DNA of 11,273 nucleotides from JBGSMF01 sp964651475 (GTDB lineage: Bacteria; Chloroflexota; Anaerolineae; Fen-1058): NCBI GenBank assembly GCA_964651475.1, contig CAZYXV010000068.1, forward strand, positions 1-11,273, written 5' to 3'. Below, one piece after another: positions 1 through 6,377 of the stretch. Position numbers and translations under genes: made by a program. A model generated the notes under the pieces. The model searched no databases. It saw only the letters and a list, made by a program, of their open reading frames with translations, and was not told where the DNA came from. Numbering within the stretch: the stretch's first letter is position 1; each line of letters starts with the position of its first letter.

Positions 1-1137
1 GAAACCCTGCTGTTTACTTGTAAAAGTGCATTATTACTTTCAAAACACGCTCTTAACCTGAATTACGCGCAGATTGGCCTGCTGCTCGGCTTGCCCAGCC
101 TGGCCAGCAGTCTCGTCGAACCCATCCTTGGCATCTTGGGCGACGTATGGAAGCGCCGCGTTTTGATTTTGGGCGGCGGCGTGTTCTTTGCCCTGGCGCT
201 GCTGCTCATAGCGTCAAGCTCCGGCTTTGTAGTGTTGCTTGTTTCGTTCATCCTCATCTATCCGGCTTCAGGCGCGTTTGTCAGCCTGTCGCAGGCAACG
301 TTGATGGACGCCGACCCTGCTCGCCACGAGCACAACATGGCGCGCTGGACTTTTGCCGGTTCGCTGGGCGTGGTGGCCGGGCCGATGGCCCTGGGCGCTG
401 CGGCCGCGTTGGGGCTGGGCTGGCGAGGCTTGTTTCTGGTCTTTGCTGGCCTGACGGTGATCATATTGGCAGCCGCGTGGCGCTTGCCGTTTGATCTTAA
501 ACAAACGGGTTCCAAACAAGCCGCCGATTCCCCAACCGAACCGCGACCACAAGATTTCAAGGCGGGCGTGCTCAACGCCGCGCGCGCGCTGCAGCGCGGC
601 GAGGTGCTGCGCTGGCTGGCGCTGCTGCAATTTTCTGACCTGATGCTGGATGTGTTGTTGGGTTTTTTGGCGCTGTACTTTGTGGATGTGGCGCGCTCAA
701 CGCAGGCTCAGGCCAGCCTGGCCGTGGCCGTGTGGACCGGCGTGGGGCTGCTGGGCGATTTTTTGCTCATTCCCTTGCTCGAACGCGTGAGCGGCCTGGG
801 CTACTTGCGCGCAAGCGCCGCGCTCAAGCTGGCCCTGTTCCCGGCTTTTTTGCTCGCGCCCAACCAGTGGATCAAGCTGGTATTGTTAGGATTGCTGGGA
901 CTGCTCAACGCAGGCTGGTATTCCATCCTCCAGGCTCAACTGTACACCGCTATGCCGGGTCAAAGCGGCGCCGTCATAACAGTGAGCAATATCTTTGGGC
1001 TGGTGGGGGGGCTGGTTCCGCTGGGGTTGGGGTTGGTGGCCGAGAGGCTGGGATTGGAGGCGGCCATTTGGCTCTTGCTGCTGGGGCCGATAGCGCTGCT
1101 CGTCGGCCTGCCTAAAAAACCTCCCGCAGGTTCGTGA
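1..1137 (+). CDS. Major facilitator superfamily (MFS) transporter, 5' end outside the window
   Basis: This is a polytopic inner-membrane transporter. The reading frame is open from base 1 to TGA at 1135-1137 (378 codons present), so the start lies upstream. The first residues seen lead into NYAQIGLLLGLPSLASSLVE and then GDVWKRRVLILGG, which matches the TM2 to loop 2-3 motif A region (GxxxDrxGRR) of MFS proteins, so roughly the first helix is missing. About ten further hydrophobic segments follow. A polar central loop (KQTGSKQAADSPTEPRPQD, near codons 170-190) separates the two halves. The protein ends in a strongly hydrophobic helix and a short basic tail (LPKKPPAGS). The substrate cannot be told from sequence alone; drug or sugar efflux are typical MFS roles. 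A TTG at 91 could act as a start but would cut into the conserved TM2 region, so I do not favour it. The stop codon lies inside the shared terminator hairpin. Confidence 0.85.
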   Translation, partial: ETLLFTCKSALLLSKHALNLNYAQIGLLLGLPSLASSLVEPILGILGDVWKRRVLILGGGVFFALALLLIASSSGFVVLLVSFILIYPASGAFVSLSQATLMDADPARHEHNMARWTFAGSLGVVAGPMALGAAAALGLGWRGLFLVFAGLTVIILAAAWRLPFDLKQTGSKQAADSPTEPRPQDFKAGVLNAARALQRGEVLRWLALLQFSDLMLDVLLGFLALYFVDVARSTQAQASLAVAVWTGVGLLGDFLLIPLLERVSGLGYLRASAALKLALFPAFLLAPNQWIKLVLLGLLGLLNAGWYSILQAQLYTAMPGQSGAVITVSNIFGLVGGLVPLGLGLVAERLGLEAAIWLLLLGPIALLVGLPKKPPAGS

Positions 1138-1150
1138 CCTGCGGGAGGTT
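1118..1150. terminator. Bidirectional rho-independent terminator between convergent genes
   Basis: There is a perfect 14-bp stem, AACCTCCCGCAGGT (1118-1131) pairing with 1137-1150, with a 5-nt loop. A run of six A (1114-1119) precedes it on the plus strand. For the minus-strand EF-G-like gene this is therefore a hairpin followed by six T, a strong terminator. On the plus strand only a short T run (1149-1151) follows, so it is weaker in that direction. The MFS stop codon lies in the loop/right arm. Confidence 0.85.
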
Positions 1151-1160
1151 TGTATCGTCG

Positions 1161-3248
1161 TTATTCTTCCTCTTCGCCGGCGCGTTCCTTCCGCGCCTTC
1201 TCGATGAGATCTTGGGCCAGGTGGGCCGGAACATTTTCATAGTGATCCAGCTCCATCGTGAACACGCCGCGCCCTTGCGTGATGCTGCGCAAATCGGTGG
1301 CGTAGCGCTGCACCTCGGCCAGCGGCACGTGAGCCGTGATGATGCTCTTGTTGCCCAGTTGGTCAATGCCCAATACACGCGCGCGCTTGGTGTTCAGGTC
1401 GCCAATCACGTCGCCGGTGTACTGGTCGGGAATCGTCACCTTGATCGTCATGATCGGTTCGAGCAGCACTGCCCCGGCGTCCAGGCAGGCCTGCTTGAAC
1501 GCGCCCCGGCCGGCGATTTCAAACGCCACCGGCTTGGAGTCCACGGGGTGCTCTTTGCCATCGGTCACCGCGCATTTAATATCTACCATCGGGTAGCCGG
1601 CCAGCACGCCGTTTTCCATCACACTCTTGACGCCTTTTTCAATCGAGGTCTGGAACGAGCCAGAAATCGCCCCGCCAAAAACTTCCCACGTAAACTCATA
1701 GCCGGCGTTCAATTCGTTCGGCTCGACGCGCATGTGCACCTCAGCGAATTGCCCCGCGCCGCCGGTTTGCTTCTTGTGGCGATATTGCGTCGAGGCCGTG
1801 CGCGTGATCGTTTCGCGATAGGGTACCCTGGGCACCGAGGTGATAATATCCACGCCAAATTTGGAGGAGGCGCGCCGTATGGCCACGTCCAGGTGGCTAT
1901 CACCCATACCCTCCAGAATAGTCTGCTTGGTGCTGGGTTCCTGGTGCCAATGCAAGGTGGGGTCTTCTTCGCACAGGCGGGTCAGGGTTGGTCCCATCTT
2001 GGCGCTATCGGCCTTGGTTTTGGGTTCGACCGCCACAGACATCAACGCGTGCGGATAAGTGGCCTTTGCCAGCGTCAGCAGGCGCCCGCGCTCGCACAGC
2101 GTGTCACCGGTGGCCGTGACAGACAGCTTGGCCACCACGCCAATATCGCCCGGCTTTAACTGCGTGGTAGGGATTTGCTCCTTGCCGCGCATCACGTAAA
2201 GCTGGCCGATGCGCTCTTCTTGATTGCGGTTGGCATTAAAGATGCGCGTATCCGAATTCAACGCGCCGCTGTATACGCGGAAATACGTCAGCTTGCCCAC
2301 GTAAGGATCGGCCATTGTCTTGAACACAAAGGCGGCCAGCGGGCCGCGCTCCGCCTCGGCGGGGTCGAGCGTTTCTTCGGCCTGCGTGGCCGGATTGGTA
2401 GCTATCACACTGCCCATCTCGGCCGGCGAAGGCGCAAAGCCGAGCAGCACGTCCATCAACGCCGCCACGCCGATGTTCGCCGTCGCGCCGCAGCACAGCA
2501 CCGGCACGACCGTGCGGTTTTTGATTGCCAGGCGCAAGCCGCGCCGGATTTCGTCTTCGGTTAGCTCTTGCCCATCCAGATATTTCATGATGAGATCGTC
2601 GTCCCCTTCGGCGGCGGATTCCATCAGCTTGAGGCGATATTCGTCCACTTCGTCTTGCATCGCGTCGGGAATGTTGCCCACCTCGCCCTTGGCGCCGCGC
2701 CTGGCTTTTAACGTCACCAGGTCCACCACGCCTTCAAAGTTGGCTTGGCTGCCGATGGGCAGTTGCAGCGGGACAAAGGTGGCATGGAATGTCTTGGACA
2801 GACTATCCAGCACGTTGAGAAAATTGGCGTTTTCGCGGTCCATCTTGGCCACCACCGCCATGCGCGGCAAGTTGAATTCGTCGGCATAGCCCCAGGCCAA
2901 CTCGGCGCCCACCTCCACGCCGGCCACCGCGTCGAGCAAGATCAACGCGCAATCGGCCACGCGCAGCGAGCTTTTAACTTCGCCCACAAAGTCGTTGTAG
3001 CCGGGCGTGTCTAGCACGTTGAGTTTGCAGCCGCCCCACTCGACCGGCGCCACGGCCGCCATCAACGAAATGTGCCGCCGGATTTCGTCTTCGTCGAAAT
3101 CCGTCACCGTATTGCCGTCTTCGACGCGCCCCATACGGTTTGTCGCGCCGCTGTTATACAACATGGCTTCGGCCAGGCTGGTCTTGCCGGCGCTGCCGTG
3201 GCCGATCAGGGCAATGTTGCGTAAATTGGTAATCGAATAATCTTTCAT
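1161..3248 (-). CDS. fusA: Elongation factor G-like translational GTPase (EF-G2-type paralogue)
   Basis: This is a 695-aa protein with the full five-domain EF-G layout, expected to act on the ribosome in the cytoplasm. The GTPase domain shows P-loop GHGSAGKT (16-23), G3 DTPGYND (80-86), G4 AKMD (134-137) and G5 near CGATAN (253-258). The domain II beta-barrel runs from about 300 to 390, domain III from about 400 to 475, and domain IV carries the loop HKKQTGGAGQF (491-501). Domain V ends with YATDLRSITQGRGVFTMEL (649-667) and an acidic EEEE tail. Length and C-terminal domains are normal for EF-G. The G motifs differ from canonical EF-G: AHIDAGKT is GHGSAGKT, the switch I RGIT is replaced by HIS, the catalytic His of DTPGH is Tyr84, and NKMD is AKMD. 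Such changes are known from the EF-G2/FusA2 paralogue group, so a canonical EF-G gene probably exists elsewhere. The ATG at 3248 has an excellent Shine-Dalgarno (AAAGGAGGC) 5 nt upstream and a consensus promoter. Confidence 0.93.
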   Translation of the reverse strand: MKDYSITNLRNIALIGHGSAGKTSLAEAMLYNSGATNRMGRVEDGNTVTDFDEDEIRRHISLMAAVAPVEWGGCKLNVLDTPGYNDFVGEVKSSLRVADCALILLDAVAGVEVGAELAWGYADEFNLPRMAVVAKMDRENANFLNVLDSLSKTFHATFVPLQLPIGSQANFEGVVDLVTLKARRGAKGEVGNIPDAMQDEVDEYRLKLMESAAEGDDDLIMKYLDGQELTEDEIRRGLRLAIKNRTVVPVLCCGATANIGVAALMDVLLGFAPSPAEMGSVIATNPATQAEETLDPAEAERGPLAAFVFKTMADPYVGKLTYFRVYSGALNSDTRIFNANRNQEERIGQLYVMRGKEQIPTTQLKPGDIGVVAKLSVTATGDTLCERGRLLTLAKATYPHALMSVAVEPKTKADSAKMGPTLTRLCEEDPTLHWHQEPSTKQTILEGMGDSHLDVAIRRASSKFGVDIITSVPRVPYRETITRTASTQYRHKKQTGGAGQFAEVHMRVEPNELNAGYEFTWEVFGGAISGSFQTSIEKGVKSVMENGVLAGYPMVDIKCAVTDGKEHPVDSKPVAFEIAGRGAFKQACLDAGAVLLEPIMTIKVTIPDQYTGDVIGDLNTKRARVLGIDQLGNKSIITAHVPLAEVQRYATDLRSITQGRGVFTMELDHYENVPAHLAQDLIEKARKERAGEEEE

Positions 3249-3252
3249 CCAA

Positions 3253-3261
3253 GCCTCCTTT
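3253..3261 (-). promoter_or_regulatory. Strong Shine-Dalgarno of the EF-G-like gene
   Basis: The minus strand reads AAAGGAGGC here, with 5 nt between AGGAGG and the ATG at 3248. It fixes the start codon and contrasts with the divergent kinase gene, which has no Shine-Dalgarno at all. Confidence 0.8.
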
Positions 3262-3275
3262 GATTTCAGAACGCC

Positions 3276-3304
3276 ATTGTAAACGAAAGGGGGAAAACTG
3301 TCAA
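3276..3304 (-). promoter_or_regulatory. Consensus sigma-70-type promoter of the EF-G-like gene
   Basis: On the minus strand TTGACA (3304-3299) is followed after exactly 17 nt by TACAAT (3281-3276). That is a perfect -35, ideal spacing and a one-mismatch -10. The start would fall near 3269, leaving a leader of about 20 nt that carries the Shine-Dalgarno. This suggests strong, housekeeping-type expression. Confidence 0.8.
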
Positions 3305-3308
3305 AGTT

Positions 3309-3317
3309 TGGTATAAT
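3309..3317 (+). promoter_or_regulatory. Extended -10 promoter of the histidine kinase operon, probably giving a leaderless mRNA
   Basis: TGGTATAAT (TG-N-TATAAT) lies 9 nt before the ATG at 3327. No convincing -35 exists at the right distance (3289-3294 is G-rich), as expected for extended -10 promoters. Transcription would start at about 3324-3327, so the mRNA would carry at most 2-3 nt ahead of the ATG. There is no Shine-Dalgarno, which is consistent with leaderless translation. Confidence 0.65.
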
Positions 3318-3326
3318 GGCGTTTGT

Positions 3327-5462
3327 ATGGATGACACGAGCGTTATCCTCATTGTAGACGACGAGCCGCTCGAGCGCCAGCTGTTAGAGATCTTGCTGGC
3401 CGGGCCGGGTTACCGCCTGTCGTTCGCCGGCGACGGCGTAGAGGCGCTGGAACAGGCAGCCCGGCTCACGCCCGACCTGATTTTGCTGGACGTGATGATA
3501 CCAGGGTTGGATGGTTTCCAGGTCTGCCAGCGGCTGCGCGCCGACCCGCTTTTAGCCCAGGTGCCTATCATTATGGTCACAGCCCTGGTTAACCGCGAGG
3601 CTCGCCTGCGCGGCATTGAGGTGGGCGCGGATGATTTCATAACCAAACCCTTTGACCCCATCGAACTGCGGGCGCGGGTGCACATGATCACGCGGCTCAA
3701 CCGCTACCGCCGCTGGCTGGTGGAACAAGCCCGCCGCCAACAGGCCGAGGAGGAAATCCGCCGCCGCGACCTTGAAATTGCCTTGCTCAACTATGCCGTC
3801 GCCACGGCCACCTCGACGCGAGACGAGCGAGAGGTGCTGCGCATTGGGTGCGATGTGCTGTCGCATATCTTTGACATGCCGCAAGCCATCGCCCTGACAC
3901 TCGACGAGACGCGCCTCCAATTTGACGCGGCGCTCGAGTGGCCTTGCGCCCCTGCCGCCAGCCAGGAACCAGGCCGGGGGTGGCGCGTGACGGGGGGCAT
4001 AGCCCCCCTGGCAAAGGATCCCGTCGCACAATACCTGTTTGAGCGCCGCGTTCCCCTGGCGGCGGCCGACGCGCAAGCCGATCCCGGCCTGGCGCACCTG
4101 CATCACGCCATAAGCGCGCGCGGTATTGCTTCTATACTGGTGTTACCGCTGGTGGCGCGCGAGCGGGTCGCCGGCGTCATTGAGTTGAGCGCCGTCCGGC
4201 GGCGCGATTTTGACGATCAGGATTTGGCGTTGGCGCAGAATATCGCCGCCGCGTTCGGACAGGCCCTGGAGACGGCTCAACTGTACCAAAAACTGCAGCG
4301 GCACGCCAATGACCTGGAAGCGACGGTGGCGCGGCGCACGCTCGAATTGCAGGTCGAGCGCGACCGTACCCAGGCGATCCTGGAGGCTGTGGGTGAAGCC
4401 GTCGTCGTCACAGACGTGGAAGGCAACATTCGCTACGTCAATCCGGCCGCCGTCGAGTTGACGGGACTGGCCGCGCAAGAAGCGGTGGGGCAGACGTGGC
4501 GGGTGTGGCAGACTGAAAGCTGGTCGCCCGAGCTGTACGCCCAAATCCAGGCGCGCTTGCGGGCCGGCCAAACCTGGCGCGGCGAAGCGGTCAACAAGCG
4601 CAAGGATGGCTCCCTTTACAATGCGGCCATGACTATTGCGCCGCTTTTCGACCCGCACGCGCCGGGGCAAACCATGGGCCTGGTCAGCGTCCAGCGAGAC
4701 ATCACGCCACTTAGGGAGGCCGAGCGCCTCAAAGACCAGTTCGTTTCCAATGTGTCCCACGAACTGCGCACGCCGCTTTCCGTCATCACTCTCATCAGCG
4801 GCAACCTGGAGGCGCTGTACGAGCGCCTGGACGATACGCGCCGCCGAAAAATGATCCACGACATCCGCGGGCACACCCGCGTGCTGAACGATCTGATCGA
4901 GCGTGTGTTGGAAATCTCGCGTATTGACAGCCTGCGCGTTCCGATGGAACGCCGGCCGATTAACCTGGCGCAACTGGTGCGCGAGGAGGCCAATAAGCAG
5001 TTGCCCCTGGCCCGCAAAAAATCGCATACCCTGCGCGTAAGCGGCGCCGAGCAATTGATGGTGTTGGGCAACGACGGCCAATTGAGGCAGGTATTCCGCA
5101 ACCTGCTGAACAATGCCATCAAGTACACGCCAGAAGGTGGGCAAATCACGTGTGAATGCCGGGCGCGGGATGCTCAGGTAGAAGGAGCGCCCTGGCCTGG
5201 CAGCGCCGACCTGGGCGGCGATTGGGCGGCCGTGCGTATAGCGGATACGGGCATGGGCATCGGCGCGCAAGATTTGCCCCACGTGTTCGAACGCTTCTTT
5301 CGCGTGGAAACGCAGGGGAATGTCCCGGGCACAGGGCTGGGGCTGTCCATTGCCCGCGAGCTGGTTGAACTGCACAATGGCCACATCGCCGCCGCTTCGA
5401 CGCCTGGCGCGGGAAGCGTTTTTGCTGTTTACTTGCCGCTGGTGGAGGAAAAGCAAACATGA
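3327..5462 (+). CDS. Hybrid sensor histidine kinase: REC-GAF-PAS-HisKA-HATPase
   Basis: This is a 711-aa cytoplasmic protein with no membrane segment. Residues 1-125 are a receiver domain with acidic pair D11/D12, phospho-acceptor D55 (LILLD), T85 and K107. A coiled-coil linker (130-155) leads to a GAF domain (about 155-315), a second helix, then a PAS domain (about 345-465, with GNIRYVNPAA and KRKDGS). The kinase core has the H-box SHELRTP with H478, N-box FRNLLNNAIKYTPEGG (590-605), G1 DTGMGIG (640-646), F-box FERFF and G2 GTGLGLSIA (668-676). All catalytic residues are present. The N-terminal receiver suggests it takes input from an upstream kinase and relays signal after sensing through GAF/PAS. 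It overlaps the response regulator by ATGA (5459-5462), so the two are translationally coupled and this is the likely partner. The signal is unknown. The start is chosen because the receiver begins right after it and the promoter abuts it. Confidence 0.93.
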   Translation: MDDTSVILIVDDEPLERQLLEILLAGPGYRLSFAGDGVEALEQAARLTPDLILLDVMIPGLDGFQVCQRLRADPLLAQVPIIMVTALVNREARLRGIEVGADDFITKPFDPIELRARVHMITRLNRYRRWLVEQARRQQAEEEIRRRDLEIALLNYAVATATSTRDEREVLRIGCDVLSHIFDMPQAIALTLDETRLQFDAALEWPCAPAASQEPGRGWRVTGGIAPLAKDPVAQYLFERRVPLAAADAQADPGLAHLHHAISARGIASILVLPLVARERVAGVIELSAVRRRDFDDQDLALAQNIAAAFGQALETAQLYQKLQRHANDLEATVARRTLELQVERDRTQAILEAVGEAVVVTDVEGNIRYVNPAAVELTGLAAQEAVGQTWRVWQTESWSPELYAQIQARLRAGQTWRGEAVNKRKDGSLYNAAMTIAPLFDPHAPGQTMGLVSVQRDITPLREAERLKDQFVSNVSHELRTPLSVITLISGNLEALYERLDDTRRRKMIHDIRGHTRVLNDLIERVLEISRIDSLRVPMERRPINLAQLVREEANKQLPLARKKSHTLRVSGAEQLMVLGNDGQLRQVFRNLLNNAIKYTPEGGQITCECRARDAQVEGAPWPGSADLGGDWAAVRIADTGMGIGAQDLPHVFERFFRVETQGNVPGTGLGLSIARELVELHNGHIAAASTPGAGSVFAVYLPLVEEKQT

Positions 5463-6205
5463 CCAGGACGCTTGCTTCTATCCTTGTCGTGGACGACCAA
5501 CCCGACTTGTTGGAAAACATTAGCCTGACGCTAGAGACGGCCGGCTACCAGGCGCTGGCCGCCGCCGATGGCATCGAGGCGCTCGAAATACTCCAATCAC
5601 ACTCTGTGGATTTGATCCTGGCGGATATTGCCATGCCGCGCATGAATGGCTATCAATTGTACGAGCGCGTTCGCCACAACCGGCAATGGGTGACGATTCC
5701 TTTCTTGTTCCTGACGGCTCGCGCGCTCGATAGCGACATTCGCTACGGCAAGCAACTGGGCGTTGACGATTATTTGACCAAGCCCATCCAACCCGAAGAC
5801 CTGCTGGCGGCCATCGAGGGCAAACTGCGGCGCACCCAACAATTGGCGCAAGCCACACTTGTGGACTCTCCCTCGACGCTGGGCAAGCGCGCTGTGTCCG
5901 TCGGGCAATTGCAAATTGATCCGGGCCAACACCGCGCCTGGTTGAATGGGGAGCCAATTCAACTATCTGCTCGCGAGTTTACGCTGCTGGAATACCTGGC
6001 CCGGCAGGCCGGCCAAGTTGTGCCGCCCCAAGAATTGATCCGGGCCACCCACGGGCTGGATGCGGACGCCGTAGAGGCCGGCGCGCTCTTGCGGCCGCTC
6101 GTCCGCTCGCTGCGCCGCAAAATGGGATATCCCGTCAACGTGATGGGGTGCATTGAAAATGTGCGCGGCGTAGGGTATCGTCTGATCCCGCCGGGCGGCG
6201 CATAA
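5459..6205 (+). CDS. OmpR/PhoB-family DNA-binding response regulator
   Basis: This is a 248-aa transcription factor. The receiver domain (residues 1-125) has acidic D12/D13, phospho-acceptor D56 (LILAD), T86 (FLTA) and K108 (LTKP), all intact. After a short linker (125-145) comes an OmpR-type winged helix (about 147-243) with the typical REFTLLEYLARQAGQVVPPQ segment (172-191), a recognition helix region around LRPLVRSLRRKMG (211-223) and the closing ENVRGVGYRL (233-242). It is presumably phosphorylated by the kinase encoded immediately upstream, whose stop codon overlaps this start by 4 bp (ATGA). A terminator 24 bp downstream ends the operon. Target genes cannot be seen; the secreted protease gene 172 bp downstream lies after the terminator, so co-transcription is unlikely although regulation is possible. 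Confidence 0.92.
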   Translation: MTRTLASILVVDDQPDLLENISLTLETAGYQALAAADGIEALEILQSHSVDLILADIAMPRMNGYQLYERVRHNRQWVTIPFLFLTARALDSDIRYGKQLGVDDYLTKPIQPEDLLAAIEGKLRRTQQLAQATLVDSPSTLGKRAVSVGQLQIDPGQHRAWLNGEPIQLSAREFTLLEYLARQAGQVVPPQELIRATHGLDADAVEAGALLRPLVRSLRRKMGYPVNVMGCIENVRGVGYRLIPPGGA

Positions 6206-6228
6206 GTTATCCGCATCGTATTGCCTCG

Positions 6229-6261
6229 AACCCGCTGGTCCGCAAACGCCGGCGGGTTTTT
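6229..6261 (+). terminator. Rho-independent terminator of the kinase/regulator operon
   Basis: AACCCGCTGG (6229-6238) pairs with CCGGCGGGTT (6249-6258) through a 10-nt loop, with one G-U wobble. A T-rich tail (TTTTTGTTT, 6257-6265) follows. It is 24 bp after the response regulator stop codon. Confidence 0.82.
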
Positions 6262-6330
6262 GTTTCCGCCCCACATTTTCGCACGTTTCGCACGGAACCT
6301 GACCCCAACTGGCATACTCCGCCCATATAT

Positions 6331-6357
6331 TTGCACGGCGCTGTCCGCTAGTATAGA
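6331..6357 (+). promoter_or_regulatory. Possible promoter of the secreted protease gene
   Basis: TTGCAC (6331-6336) and TATAGA (6352-6357) are spaced by 15 nt, which is short of ideal. A weak ribosome-binding site (AAGTGAGG, ending at 6370) lies 7 nt before the ATG at 6378. This is plausible but not strong. The rest of the gap between 6262 and 6377 shows nothing else recognisable. Confidence 0.35.
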
Positions 6358-6377
6358 GGCGGAAGTGAGGATATGCC

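Noticed and set aside
1..60. AT-rich start of the window, possibly a foreign or misassembled end
   Set aside because: The MFS frame reads through it without a stop and joins the expected NYAQIGLLL region, so a truncated normal gene is the simpler reading.
1134..2159. A 341-codon plus-strand open frame antisense to the EF-G-like gene
   Set aside because: Its product has His/Arg/Gly-rich shadow composition, and the minus-strand frame is a clear five-domain EF-G.
4143..5456. A 437-codon open frame on the minus strand, antisense to the histidine kinase
   Set aside because: It is fully covered by an intact kinase with all motifs. The antisense product shows no domain, and long antisense frames are common in GC-rich genes.
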